The notes under the pieces: model-generated
Database searches by the model: none
What the model was told of the DNA's origin: nothing
What the model saw: only the letters and a program-made list of their open reading frames with translations
Shown here: positions 9,250 to 19,800 of the stretch, one piece after another
Layout of the letters: the number at the start of each line of letters is the position of its first letter
Position numbering within the stretch: the first letter of the stretch is position 1
Translations under genes and position numbers: made by a program
From: Fidelibacterota bacterium
Lineage (GTDB): Bacteria; Fidelibacterota; UBA2242; JAFGTP01
Direction of reading: 5' to 3'
Length of the DNA stretch: 46,863 nt
NCBI GenBank assembly: GCA_016934035.1
Contig: JAFGTP010000069.1
Span: 70,073-116,935, forward strand

Positions 9250-11391
9250 ATGAGGACAAGTATATTAATTTTCACATTTGCAATTTTTCTAAGAGCCAAC
9301 ACCTATATTGAACCCATCAGAATTGACTATAAAATTAAAATAGATGGTCATCTTCAAGATGAAATATGGAAAACAGCCAAAGCCTATCATAATTTTTCCA
9401 CCTTTCAACCCTATTATGGACAAGTTATGAGTCATGAAACCTTTGTCTATTCTGCCTATGATGAAAATAATCTTTACTTTGCCTTTCGTTGTCTCAATCC
9501 AAATCCTGACAAAATTCTGGGTACCATGACAAAACGGGACAATATTTATTCAGAAGACTGGGTCATGGTCCTTCTGGACTCTTTCAATGACCGGGAAAGT
9601 TGCTATGAGTTTGCAGTCAATCCTTACGGTGTTCAGGGGGATTTAATGTTCAACGGAAATGGTGATGATCCATCCCATGATTTTATCTGGGAGTCCGCCG
9701 GAATGAAAACCGATACCGGTTACTGTGTCGAAATTGCAATTCCTTTGAAAAGCATTCGGTTTCAACCAGGCGAAACCGTAGAAATGGGAATTGGATTTAT
9801 CCGCTATTCACCCCTGGCATCGGAGAAAGGGTCCTATCCGGCCTTTGATCCCGAAGGTGGACCTTTACTGACACAGCTGGGTAAAATCCATTACAAAGGT
9901 CTGAATTATTCAAGAAATATTGAATTATTACCCTCATTGACCCGCAACCAAAAATACAGTCATGAAGCAGGAGAATTTGATCAGGATTTTGTCAGAAATG
10001 ATTTTGGAATCACAACAAAAATTGGCCTTACACCCTCTCTGACGATGGATGCAACCTACAATCCGGATTTCAGCCAGATCGAAGCCGATGCCGGCCAGGT
10101 GACTGCCAATCTTCGTACAGCTGTTTATTATCAGGAAAAGAGGCCTTTTTTCCTGGAGGGCAGTGAAAAATTTAATCTGGCTGGTGCACGCAATTTCAGC
10201 AGTATTCGCCGGGCAGTCCATACCCGCCAGATCATTGATCCTGTGGCCGGGTTAAAACTTTCTGGCAAACTCGGCAACAACGGCTCAATCGCTTCCATCA
10301 TTGCCGTTGATGAATCTCCGAAACACGACGAGGATTTAATTAATGAAAATGCCTGGCACGGCGTCTTTCGCTATAAAAACAGTCATGAAAACGGCACCTA
10401 TTACGGGGGACTCTACGCAGCAAAAGTATTGGGAGAAGAAACTTTACACACAACAGCCGCAGACATCAAATATCAGATTAATGGAAAGAACCGTATTGAA
10501 AGCAATATGATCTACACACAGTACAAGGAACACCAGAATTTTGACAATTCCTATAATCTTGACATGGAATATTCCTACGACGATGAAAAATATTCTTTTG
10601 GGGCTGGTTATCATGATATATCAAAAAATTTCCAAATGGCCTCCGGATTAATCGGCAGGGATGGAATTCGGACTTTTTCCAATTTTAATTTTCGCAATTT
10701 CTATCCCCAGGAATCCATTTTCCAGAAAATCCAACTGGGATTACTGACCGATGTCCGCCGGGATTTATATGACCAAAAAAATGAATATTATATCGAATTG
10801 AACTATGAACTATATCTGCCTCATAATACCAATATTATGAATTGGGTCGAGTATGCCACTGAAGTTTATGCTGACAATGTCTATCGCATGGATGAATTTG
10901 GGATCTTTTTTCGCACTCAAATCACCAAACAACTCAGTTTCTTTGCTCTGAATCGGACTGGTAAAGGCATCTGGTACGATGAAGATGATCCGCTGCAGAC
11001 TTTCAGGAGTGGAACAGAGGTAGAGATCGAATTCAAACCCAGTTCCAATTTCCAGACATCTTTCAATGCGGTCCAATCCTATTTTGAAAACCTAAAAAGC
11101 GGAAAGCTATTAATGGATTACAAAATTTTCAGAAACCGGACTACTTTTCAGATTAACAAATACTTGTTTCTTCGGTCAACCATTGAATACAACACCTATG
11201 AAGAACAGGTACTGACTGATTTTTTAGTCAGTTACACTTATATTCCCGGAACTGTATTACATGTTGGTTACGGGTCCATGTTTGAACGAACAACCTGGGA
11301 TTCTACTGACAAAGAATATCGCCATTCTGAGGATTTCCTGGAGATGGACAGAGGACTTTTTATGAAGGCTTCTTATAATTGGCGGTTGTAG
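9250..11391 (+). CDS. DUF5916-type outer-membrane protein with N-terminal CBM9-like domain
   Basis: 713 residues; ATG preceded by GGGAGAAAAG. A signal peptide (about 1-17) is followed by a CBM9-like beta-sandwich: 'IDGHLQDEIWKTAK', 'SAYDENNLYFAFRC', 'SEDWVMVLLDSFNDR', 'YEFAVNPYGVQGD' and 'YCVEIAIPLKSIRF' (about 25-200). The rest (about 215-713) is rich in alternating beta strands and contains the family block 'YNPDFSQIEADAGQV' and 'EKRPFFLEGSEKF', typical of DUF5916 proteins of Bacteroidetes-like bacteria, predicted to form an outer-membrane barrel. The role is not established; the CBM9 fold suggests carbohydrate binding at the surface. It sits alone between two terminators. I am confident of family and location, not of substrate. 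Confidence 0.88.
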   Translation: MRTSILIFTFAIFLRANTYIEPIRIDYKIKIDGHLQDEIWKTAKAYHNFSTFQPYYGQVMSHETFVYSAYDENNLYFAFRCLNPNPDKILGTMTKRDNIYSEDWVMVLLDSFNDRESCYEFAVNPYGVQGDLMFNGNGDDPSHDFIWESAGMKTDTGYCVEIAIPLKSIRFQPGETVEMGIGFIRYSPLASEKGSYPAFDPEGGPLLTQLGKIHYKGLNYSRNIELLPSLTRNQKYSHEAGEFDQDFVRNDFGITTKIGLTPSLTMDATYNPDFSQIEADAGQVTANLRTAVYYQEKRPFFLEGSEKFNLAGARNFSSIRRAVHTRQIIDPVAGLKLSGKLGNNGSIASIIAVDESPKHDEDLINENAWHGVFRYKNSHENGTYYGGLYAAKVLGEETLHTTAADIKYQINGKNRIESNMIYTQYKEHQNFDNSYNLDMEYSYDDEKYSFGAGYHDISKNFQMASGLIGRDGIRTFSNFNFRNFYPQESIFQKIQLGLLTDVRRDLYDQKNEYYIELNYELYLPHNTNIMNWVEYATEVYADNVYRMDEFGIFFRTQITKQLSFFALNRTGKGIWYDEDDPLQTFRSGTEVEIEFKPSSNFQTSFNAVQSYFENLKSGKLLMDYKIFRNRTTFQINKYLFLRSTIEYNTYEEQVLTDFLVSYTYIPGTVLHVGYGSMFERTTWDSTDKEYRHSEDFLEMDRGLFMKASYNWRL

Positions 11392-11422
11392 CCTATTTTT
11401 ATGATTATTTTTGATAAATTTT

Positions 11423-11461
11423 AAAAGTCCTGTTCACACAAAGTTAACAGGACTTTTTTTT
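11423..11461 (+). terminator. Rho-independent terminator after the DUF5916 gene
   Basis: Perfect 12-bp stem AAAAGTCCTGTT / AACAGGACTTTT with an 11-base loop, running into a T tract (to 11461). It isolates the following TonB receptor operon. Confidence 0.93.
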
Positions 11462-11530
11462 GTGATTTGAAACAAATTTTCAGTTAGCTGCTTATATTAA
11501 ACTATCTGCATCATTTTATGGAAGGAAATT

Positions 11531-13870
11531 ATGAAAAAATTAACCGTATTATTATTTTTACCAATTCTCATGTTTGCCATGGGCAATGTCAACGGCTATC
11601 TCCATGACAGTGCCACCGGCGAACCCTTGATTTATGCCAACGTGATGCTGGCCAATACAAACTATGGAACGGCCTCAGACGTTCATGGTTATTACGTCAT
11701 TTCGGGAGTCCCGAGCGGTACATACAAACTGATTGTATCCATGATGGGCTATGAACAGGTTGAAAAAGAAATCACTATTAACGGCCATGAAATCCGGGAA
11801 GATTTTGACATAGCACCCAAAGCTGTCGAAGGTGAAGAAGTTATTGTAACGGCAGAAAGAATGCGATTCAAAGAAAAGGTCGAGATCAGCCGTACCAATC
11901 TCAGTTTCAAAGAAATTCTGAGCACACCCTCCTTTATCGAAGCCGATGTCTTTCGCACTATCCAACAATTACCCAGTGTAACTTCACAAAACGATTTCAG
12001 TTCAGCACTGATCGTCCGCGGCGGCAGTCCCGATGAAAACCTGATTTTGCTGGATGGCGCCGAGATTTACAACCCCTACCATCTAGGCGGATTATTTTCG
12101 ACCTTTAACGCCGACGCCATATCCGATGCTGAATTTCTGGCAGGCGGTTACCCGGCGGAATATTCCGGGCGGCTCTCTTCGGTTTTGAGCATTACATCCC
12201 GTGAGGGCAACTCCCGGCAGGGCAAGTTTTTTCAAGGCTCCAGGTTTGGCGAATATTTTGATGTAAGCCGTGTTAAAGGTGAAATTTCATTGCTCAGCAG
12301 CAAGGCTTTGGCGGAAGGCCCCTTTTACAAAGGCGCCTGGATATTGTCCGGAAGACGAACCTATTTTGATCAAATTGCTGCACTTTACAATCGTACAAAA
12401 GGTGAGGATACTGACTGGAAGTATTTTTTCTGGGACAATCAATTTAAAATTTTTAGTGATCTGGATAAGAAAAACCGGGTGACCTTTTCCACCTTTAATG
12501 GCAGGGATGTGCTGAAATTTAATTTCGATGATCCTGACTGGGATGAAAAAATAAATTTTGACTGGGACTGGGGCAACAACACCGCCAGTTTGAAATGGCG
12601 TTTTGTTCCCAATTCCAAATTTTATTCGGAGTTCATGCTAACCCGGTCCGGATTTGATTTTAATGTTGCCCTCAATGTTACAGAAGTTGACAGCAACGGC
12701 AATAAAAGCGAAACCAATTTTGAAATTTTCAACAAAATCCATGATATTTCCGCCACTGAAAAACTGACCTGGTTTCTCAATCCTGAACACACACTCACAT
12801 TGGGCGCAACAGTAAAAAAACTGACCATGGCCTTCAACTTTGAATTAAATAATATCAATTATTTCGATATCAAGCAGAAGCCTGATGTTTTCAGCGCCTT
12901 TATACAGGACAAATGGAAAATCAACAACCTGTTGACACTGCAAACGGGATTGCGGGCCTCAAAGTACGAATTACACGACAATGTCTATCTCGATCCCCGT
13001 TTCGGTTTCAAATATCTGCTGACGGAAAACCTATCATTAAAAGGTAGTTGGGGAATTTTCAATCAGTTTATTTTCACCACCAATGATGACGATGAGATCC
13101 TGAAAGTGGTGGATTTCTGGCAGCCGGTGCCGAAATATTTTGACGCCATGACCAACCAACAATTTATTGTGGGTATGGAAAAATGGTTTGAACAGGGATT
13201 TACCGGCTCCGTCGAAGCCTATTACAAGCCCTACAGCAATGTCATTACCAACAATCCTGCCAATGACCCTGCTCTGGAAAATGATGAATTTATCGAAGGC
13301 GAAGGCCGGGTCTGGGGTTTGGAATTGCTGCTAAAGAAAACCACCGGAAAATTTACCGGCTGGATCGGCTATTCCTACTCCGATATCGAAAAGCGGTTTG
13401 ATTTTAATAATGATGGGAAGGTTGAAAAAACTAATAATGAAATGTCAGAAATTTTCGCGCCCAAGTACTCCAAGCCCCATTCCTTCAACCTGGTCGCCAA
13501 TTACCAAATGAATGAAAAAAACCAGTTTTCCCTATCCTGGAGCATGTCCAGCGGCCAGCCCTATACACCGGTAGTAGGCAAGGTCTATGACGGAGGTGGC
13601 GATATAGACGCTCCTTTTGCAAATGTCGTCAATCTCTACGGCGAGCAAAATTCCGCCCGCTACCCATTGTATATGCGCGGTGACATCGGCTGGATTCGTA
13701 AAATTTCTCCCTTTGGAATTGATGGTAAATTTAAATTTTCGATCATGAATTTTACAAACCATTACAATGTCCTGCTTTACGTCTGGGACCATGATGAAGC
13801 GCCTTCAAAAGTCAGGGCCATGAGTATGTTCCCAATTATTCCGTCCTTTGGTTTTGAATTTGAATTATAG
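11531..13870 (+). CDS. TonB-dependent receptor with carboxypeptidase-regulatory-like N-terminal domain
   Basis: 779 residues; ATG preceded by GGAAGGAAATT. Signal peptide (1-16), then a CarboxypepD_reg-like domain (about 19-100: 'GYLHDSATGEPLIYANVML', 'GTASDVHGYYVISGVPSG', 'MGYEQVEKEI'). The plug domain follows (about 115-220: 'VFRTIQQLPSV', 'LIVRGGSPDENLILLDG', 'LGGLFSTFNADAI', 'AGGYPAEYSGRLSSVLSI'). The 22-strand barrel fills the remainder, ending 'SFGFEFEL'. By family it takes up a ligand across the outer membrane using TonB energy; the ligand is unknown. It lacks the SusC signature and no SusD follows, so a polysaccharide utilisation locus is not supported. It is the first gene of a three-gene operon; the next gene begins 9 bases after its stop. 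A terminator just upstream (11423-11461) implies a promoter within 11462-11530. Confidence 0.93.
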   Translation: MKKLTVLLFLPILMFAMGNVNGYLHDSATGEPLIYANVMLANTNYGTASDVHGYYVISGVPSGTYKLIVSMMGYEQVEKEITINGHEIREDFDIAPKAVEGEEVIVTAERMRFKEKVEISRTNLSFKEILSTPSFIEADVFRTIQQLPSVTSQNDFSSALIVRGGSPDENLILLDGAEIYNPYHLGGLFSTFNADAISDAEFLAGGYPAEYSGRLSSVLSITSREGNSRQGKFFQGSRFGEYFDVSRVKGEISLLSSKALAEGPFYKGAWILSGRRTYFDQIAALYNRTKGEDTDWKYFFWDNQFKIFSDLDKKNRVTFSTFNGRDVLKFNFDDPDWDEKINFDWDWGNNTASLKWRFVPNSKFYSEFMLTRSGFDFNVALNVTEVDSNGNKSETNFEIFNKIHDISATEKLTWFLNPEHTLTLGATVKKLTMAFNFELNNINYFDIKQKPDVFSAFIQDKWKINNLLTLQTGLRASKYELHDNVYLDPRFGFKYLLTENLSLKGSWGIFNQFIFTTNDDDEILKVVDFWQPVPKYFDAMTNQQFIVGMEKWFEQGFTGSVEAYYKPYSNVITNNPANDPALENDEFIEGEGRVWGLELLLKKTTGKFTGWIGYSYSDIEKRFDFNNDGKVEKTNNEMSEIFAPKYSKPHSFNLVANYQMNEKNQFSLSWSMSSGQPYTPVVGKVYDGGGDIDAPFANVVNLYGEQNSARYPLYMRGDIGWIRKISPFGIDGKFKFSIMNFTNHYNVLLYVWDHDEAPSKVRAMSMFPIIPSFGFEFEL

Positions 13871-13879
13871 GAGTTCACA

Positions 13880-14857
13880 ATGTCCAAAAAAATAATAAAT
13901 CTGCTGTTTTTATTGCCCCTGATCTGGTTTTCCTGCGAAAAGGAACTGAATATTACAGATTTCAAAGATGATTTCGGAAATTATGAGCCGGAATTAAAAA
14001 TCGAAGGGATTTTGCAACAGGACAATCCGCAAAAATCCATTATTCGAATCATTCGTTCCAGTGCTATTACCGATATCGACGTTTTCGATGGAAAAGATAA
14101 TGACGGCGATGGCGAAATTGATGAATATGACGAGGTCCTACCCCTTATTCAGGACACTTCCGCCATTGTGAAAATCATCAATCTTCAAACCAATGAAGAA
14201 TTTGAGTTTGAATTTGTTGCCTCAGCTGACAGTTTCGTCCACTGGACCGATGAAGAAAATTATGCTGAAACCAACCAATCCATGGTCCCTTACAGCGGCT
14301 ATAAACCCAAAGATGAAAACTTCAGTCTTAACACCTGCGATCGCTACAAACTGGAAGTCTATTCCAAAGATTTTGACCAGACCATTACCGGTGAAACTTC
14401 TGTCTGCCCGCCGGTGGTTTTCATGGATACTCTACATACTTTTCAGGAAAATTTTGTTTTACTGAACGATCCGGAAGGAGGCGAAATATTCTGGAAATCC
14501 GTTCCGGAAGTGACGGCCTATTACGTTCGTTATCAGGAAATTATTCCTGTTTCAGAAGATGACTATGAAAGGGAATATTTATTTGGTTTTACCAGTTCCC
14601 GGGACAATGATTTGTCTGAAAAATATCAAAACTACTCCATTGGCAGAGAGTCGATTTGGGGTATGTTTCCTGGAGCCATTTTGGAATTCACGGTGGAAGC
14701 CCTGAGTCCGGAACTGGGTAAATATTTATTTTCATCCTTACCCATGAATGATCCGCAGCGAACCAATCTTCGGGATGAATCAGGCAATCCGGTTTTGGGC
14801 TTCTTTGGCGCAGCTGCCGCTAAAACAATTTACATCATTGTCGAAGGAGAAGAATAA
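13880..14857 (+). CDS. DUF4249-like lipoprotein
   Basis: 325 residues; ATG preceded by GGAGTTCACA, 9 bases after the TonB receptor stop. The N terminus 'LLFLLPLIWFSCEKEL' looks like a lipoprotein signal with Cys19 as the lipidated residue; Trp at -3 is atypical. The block 'YEPELKIEGILQQDNPQKS...RIIRSSAI' resembles the opening of DUF4249 proteins, which accompany TonB receptors in Bacteroidetes-like genomes. Residues about 74-89 ('DGKDNDGDGEIDEYDE') form an Asp-rich, calcium-binding-like loop of the thrombospondin-3/dockerin kind. Later residues form beta-rich segments with no catalytic motif seen. It probably partners the receptor at the outer membrane, either capturing or retaining its ligand; this is inferred from context. 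Confidence 0.8.
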   Translation: MSKKIINLLFLLPLIWFSCEKELNITDFKDDFGNYEPELKIEGILQQDNPQKSIIRIIRSSAITDIDVFDGKDNDGDGEIDEYDEVLPLIQDTSAIVKIINLQTNEEFEFEFVASADSFVHWTDEENYAETNQSMVPYSGYKPKDENFSLNTCDRYKLEVYSKDFDQTITGETSVCPPVVFMDTLHTFQENFVLLNDPEGGEIFWKSVPEVTAYYVRYQEIIPVSEDDYEREYLFGFTSSRDNDLSEKYQNYSIGRESIWGMFPGAILEFTVEALSPELGKYLFSSLPMNDPQRTNLRDESGNPVLGFFGAAAAKTIYIIVEGEE

Positions 14858-14858
14858 A

Positions 14859-15521
14859 TTGAAAAAACAAATTGGATTTTTCCTGATCCTGGCCGGTAGT
14901 CTGTTGGCCCAAACCCCTGAAATCGTGACAGCTGCATTTGAAAAGGTAAATGCCGATACCGTCCATCAGTACCGCTTCAAAAAATCAGTCCGGGCATCGG
15001 ACAACACACAGATTTTGCAATACGATCCAACCCAGGAGGGCAGTGATTGCTGGCAATTGATTTCTGTCAATGATCAGCCACCGGATAAAAATCAGCTCAG
15101 GGAATTTTATAAGGAAATGTCCAAAAATGGCAAAGACAGCAACAAATCCCTTTCTTTTGATACAAAAGACATGAAGGACTTTTTGTTGCTGCAGGAAACC
15201 AGCAAAATCATGGAATATGCTTTTGCCATCAATGGCGATGAAGATGATAAAATGGCTGAAAACCTCAAATGTTCACTTTGTATAAATAAATCCGACACCA
15301 CTATTAACCGAATAGCCATGTTGCTGACTGAACCTGTTTCACCCATGATCTCCGTGAAAATCGATGAGTTTCGCGTCGAAATGGTTTTTGATAAAATCGC
15401 TGAAACCGGCTCGACACTCATTAAAGAGACCCAAACGCGTATCAAAGGGAAAGCCATGGTCTTCAAGGAAATTGACGAAAATGTGACTGAAAAGTATTTT
15501 GATTACCAGTTGGTGGAGTGA
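14859..15521 (+). CDS. Secreted protein of unknown function, TTG start
   Basis: I place the start at TTG 14859-14861, one base after the upstream TAA. A GAAGGAGA sits 9 bases before it, and the resulting N terminus 'KKQIGFFLILAGSLLAQTPE' is a good signal peptide; an upstream in-frame ATG at 14748 would give a nonsensical extension overlapping the lipoprotein gene. The product is 220 residues. After the signal peptide it has an alpha/beta pattern ('TAAFEKVNADTVHQYRF', 'DCWQLISVNDQPPDKNQL') and two Cys near 'LKCSLCINK'. The last part ('SVKIDEFRVEMVFDKIAE', 'GKAMVFKEIDENVTEKYFD') is beta-rich and faintly reminiscent of LolA-like lipid-binding folds, but I do not recognise the family. It is the third gene of the TonB receptor operon, translationally coupled, so probably part of the same surface or periplasmic function. 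Confidence 0.8.
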   Translation: MKKQIGFFLILAGSLLAQTPEIVTAAFEKVNADTVHQYRFKKSVRASDNTQILQYDPTQEGSDCWQLISVNDQPPDKNQLREFYKEMSKNGKDSNKSLSFDTKDMKDFLLLQETSKIMEYAFAINGDEDDKMAENLKCSLCINKSDTTINRIAMLLTEPVSPMISVKIDEFRVEMVFDKIAETGSTLIKETQTRIKGKAMVFKEIDENVTEKYFDYQLVE

Positions 15522-15978
15522 AATTTACACACTCATAATCATTGGCAGCCCGGAATAGTCATCATAATTGAGTATACCAGCAATAATGTCATGAATTTTG
15601 CCTTTATGGTTGAAAACTTCACTGCTTGTTTAGTTTTTTCCAGATCATCCATCACACTATTGCCAGCACTGGCAATATCAGGTTTTCTATAATATTAAAA
15701 AGCATACAGTGTGGCTTTCCCTGTTTCTACAGTGACATTTTAATTCAGAAAATTAACGTGAGCTCGATGTAAGAAAATTGCTCATTTATTTCTGGTTACC
15801 TAATTTCTATTGGGTGACCTTTTATAGTATTTATCATAAGAAATATCTCACAGGTGACAATTCCTATTGTCACTTTACCAGGTACTCAGCGATCATGCGA
15901 ATTATCGCCTAAAGTTGGAAACTGTGAAATCGACCAAGAAGGCTTAGGTCGCACTCACGTTTAATTATTACTGGGATT
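15522..15978. other. Gene-free convergent region with several short inverted repeats
   Basis: 457 bases between two converging genes. No ORF with a ribosome binding site is visible. It contains four small inverted repeats: TATTGCCAG/CTGGCAATA (15658-15677), GGTTACC/GGTGACC (15794-15819), GTGACAAT/ATTGTCAC with a 4-base loop (15854-15873), and GCGAT/ATCGC (about 15888-15907). None has a T tract, so none is a standard intrinsic terminator. Confidence 0.55.
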
Positions 15979-16773
15979 TTACAAAATTTCCTGCTTCTCA
16001 ATATCTTTAAAATACCTTACAGTTCCAACTTTCAATTCCATAGTCGCTTCATTATCACAGACAATGATTCCCCTGGGATGGGTTTGCAGGGCAGATACAG
16101 TCCACATATGATTAACAGGTTCTTCGACAACTTTTTGCAGGGCCCTGGATTTGTTATACCCGGTTGCCATGATCAGGACTTCCCGGGCCTCCAGTATAGT
16201 ACCGACACCAACAGTCAGTGCTGTCTTTGGAACTTTGTTGATGTCATTGTCAAAAAACCGTGAATTGGCGACAAGGGTATCATAGGTAAGGGTTTTGATG
16301 CGCGTTCTGGAATTCAGAGAGGAACCCGGCTCATTAAAGGCAATGTGCCCGTCCGGGCCGATTCCGCCCAGAAAGAGATCAATTCCACCAACAGCCTCTA
16401 TTTTTTCTTCGTAGCTTTCGCATTCATGCTCCAGAACAGGGGCATTTCCATTAAGGATATTAATATTTTCAGACGGAATGTCAAGATGATCAAAGAGGTT
16501 GTGTTGCATAAAATAATGATAACTTTCGGAATGATTTTCTGGTAAGCCGACATATTCATCCATATTAAAGGTGATAATATTTTTAAAGGATACTTTGCCG
16601 GCCTGGTGCAGTGCAATGATTTCCCGGTAGGTACCCAAGGGTGTGGACCCTGTAGGCAGACCCAGAACAAAAGGATTATTAGGTTTGGGATTGGCCTGGT
16701 TAATTTTTTGAATGACATAGTTGGCAACCCATTGGGCCACCTTCTCTTTATTTTTCTGAATGATGATTCGCAT
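15979..16773 (-). CDS. nagB: Glucosamine-6-phosphate deaminase
   Basis: 264 residues (E. coli NagB has 266); ATG at 16773 with GAGG upstream. It converts glucosamine-6-phosphate to fructose-6-phosphate and ammonia in the cytoplasm, the entry of amino sugars into glycolysis. All key residues are in place and at the E. coli numbers: Asp72 ('NMDEYVGL'), Asp141, His143 and Glu148 ('[12 protein letters not shown]'). The phosphate/sugar loop '[13 protein letters not shown]' is at about 37-49. It is the last gene of a minus-strand run, 79 bases after the large fibronectin-like gene. No nagA or GlcNAc transporter is in the window. Family assignment is secure. Confidence 0.97.
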   Translation of the reverse strand: MRIIIQKNKEKVAQWVANYVIQKINQANPKPNNPFVLGLPTGSTPLGTYREIIALHQAGKVSFKNIITFNMDEYVGLPENHSESYHYFMQHNLFDHLDIPSENINILNGNAPVLEHECESYEEKIEAVGGIDLFLGGIGPDGHIAFNEPGSSLNSRTRIKTLTYDTLVANSRFFDNDINKVPKTALTVGVGTILEAREVLIMATGYNKSRALQKVVEEPVNHMWTVSALQTHPRGIIVCDNEATMELKVGTVRYFKDIEKQEIL

Positions 16774-16852
16774 TTTTTTCCTCGCAGATTGATTAAAAAG
16801 GACAGATAATTTAGGAATATATCAAAATTTTTATACCCAAAAAATACAGCTA

Positions 16853-19800
16853 TTATCGAAGCAACAGCATTTTATTATTTTTGCTAAAATTACGGGCAGT
16901 CATACGGCACAGGTACATGCCACCGGGCACCTGGCTGCCGGAATCATCGGTACCATCCCAATCCAGAGAATAAGTTCCCGAATTATGGGACTGGGCCACC
17001 AGGGTTTTGACCTTTTCACCGAGCACATTGAAAATTTCTATCCTTACCATTCCATGCTCTTTGACATCATATTCAATGGTGGTTTTGGAATAAAAAGGAT
17101 TGGGTTTATTGTCGTAGAGGACATACCGTTCCGGCCCAAGACTCTGGCTCCTTCGATATCCCACGGTTGTAAAAGTATAGGGAATCGCATCAGCATTGGA
17201 TCCCCAGATAATTTTTCCATGACTGTCTTCAGCCGATACTTTCCAGAAATATTTTGTAGCCCGCTTCAGACTGACAGTAGGTTGATGGTCCACTGTATCG
17301 CCTGGAACAGCAAAAAGCATGATCCTTTCAAAATTTGAAATAAAGGTGCTGTCCTCGCCATAATATAATTGATAGGTAATAATATCACCGGGATCGGGAT
17401 CAAAACTGGATTCCCAGGCAAACTGAAGGTCTGTTACAATACTGTCAGCAAAGTTTAAGGGATAAAGCAACCGAAAAGCGACCGGCGGATCATTTTTTAT
17501 ATTGACTGAAAAAGCAGCCCTTTTTGACCATGAAGCGGCACTGCCGTGCTGGTCCATAGCCTGTACCCAAAAATAATAATAATGGTTTTCAGATAGATCA
17601 GACAATCTAACCGAATGGTCTCCTTTTTTTGTGGTAATGAATTTTGTTTTTTCCTTTTCTTTACTCGTACCCAGCCAGGTATCTTCGATATATTTGATTT
17701 GATAGTGGATTTGTTCAGGTGAAAAATCGGGATCAGGGTCTGTACTGGGTTTCCAGGACAGGATGGGTGAATCGGATTTGATCTGAACAGAATCCCGGGG
17801 AAGCACGTCATAAACTACCGAGGGTGCCTCATTTTTCGCATTGACAAAAAAGGAGTCGGTGCCGGACCAGCCCGAACTACCACCGTGACGGTCAAAGGCA
17901 TTAATCTGGTAATAATACTTTGCATTTTCAGTCAAATCCTCAGGCAGTTGAATTTCATTTTTTCCGATTTCTGATTGACTGGTCTGTGTATTTTCTGTCG
18001 GGAAAAGCCCTTCTTTTGACCATTTGATCTGATAATAAAGCGTTGTAGTCAGATCCCCAAAATCCGGATCCACAGAGTGCTGCCAGCGGATGATGGGTCT
18101 CTTCGTTGCGACCAGGGCCCCCTGGGCAGGAGAAAATTCCCCGGGAATATCCGGTGGGTCATTTTTTTCATTGTAGGCAATCCTGGGATAATCATGTTGC
18201 AGGGCACTTTTCAGACTGTCTCCATCCTGGGCGATTACTCTCCAAAAATACATACGGTTGTCTATCAGTTTATATACTTCCGAATGCTCATTGATGAAAA
18301 TCCCGACAGCATTTCCCGGTTTTGGATCGGCCGGCCATTTCAGGTTGTCATGAACAACGGGAATGAGATAGGAATATACTTTATTTTTAAATTGCTTATC
18401 AGTTGCGATTTCCAGCCGGTATTTGATTCTGTCGCCGGGATCCGGGTCTAGGGTCTTGATCCACCAGAAAACCGATTCACTATTAAATTCTGTATAATTT
18501 TCCGGGTGCAACAGGATAACCGGACCCACAGGAGGTTCATTGATGGCGTTGATCCAAAAAGTGTTCAAAACTGACCAATCTGATTTTGTGTCCAGCAAGT
18601 CTATGGAACGAACTTTCCAGAAATACTGATTGTTTTCCATCAGTTCAGTGACAAGTTGCAAAGTATTTTCATTATATTTTGTTTCCTGTTGAATTTTTCG
18701 TGTTGTAAAAAAACCCGGATCCAGGCTGATGATTACTTCATATTTCAGTTGGTCATTGATGTCAGGGTCCCGGGCCTTTTCCCAATGAAACAGCGGCTGG
18801 GCAGTCCGGATCAAGACCGAATCGGGATTAAATCCGTTGAGTGGCGGAGCGGGCGGATTATTGATATTATCATCATAAATAAAAAATTCTTCTTTTGAGA
18901 CATTTTTTCCCTGCCAGTTATCAAAGGTTTCAATCCGGACAGTATATTTTTTCCCTTCACTAAATAAGGCAGGGTTGATCAGGTAGGAAAGGGGCACTTG
19001 AACTATATTGTCATAGGAAATGGAAATGTCACGGACCAGTCCGCTTTTGATACTATCGATGATCGATTGTGTCAGGTGAAAAAGAGTCAAAACCTGCTGG
19101 TCTTCAGATATGATAATTTTGTAAGTCAGCAGGTCCCAGCGGTTTTTGTCCTTGGGTTGCTTCCACAGGAGCCTGTCACTGGGTTTCAGTATCTCTCCCT
19201 TTGAAGGTTTGACGATTTGCGCTTTGGGAGGATTCTCATTCCCTTTGTCAACATAAAAAACACCAATATTCCGGCTATACTGAAGGAGTGAATCTGAATC
19301 CATCGCAATCACCCGCCAATAATATTTTCGGTGATTTTCAATCTTCTCAGGCTGGTATTCCATTTGATTTCCCGTAAATTTTTCCGACACCATCAAAAAA
19401 TCTGCATAAGGAGAAATCTCAACCTGGTAAGAAAGGATTTTCCCGCCCATGAGAGCTTCAGGGTCAAAGGATTCTTCCCATCTCAACTTTGGCTTTTCGG
19501 TAAAAATTTGGGGCCTTTCAGCATTCAAAAGCCCGAAAATTCCGGGGGGATCAGGGTTTCTGTTCATAAAAAAGATAAACCCTTCGCTCCAGTCTGAATA
19601 TTCCGCTCCGTCAAAAATTTTTATATGAAGCAGATATTTGCCATTTTCCGGCAGCCCGGTTTCACTGATCAAAAGTTTTCCGGGAGCGAAGGCCTTTACC
19701 AGGGTATCAATCAGGACTTCAGTCATCTTCTGATGGTCACTAATCCTGATTTGGAATTGCAGAGAATCTGTTGGTATTTCACGGTCTTTCGACTCTTTGA

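Noticed and set aside
11467..11498. Possible promoter TTGAAA / TATATT before the TonB receptor
   Set aside because: The spacer is 20 bases and promoter consensus in this lineage is uncertain, so I do not annotate it.
14748..14858. Earlier ATG for the third gene of the TonB operon
   Set aside because: It would overlap the lipoprotein gene by more than 100 bases and hide a clear signal peptide that begins at TTG 14859 with a good Shine-Dalgarno.
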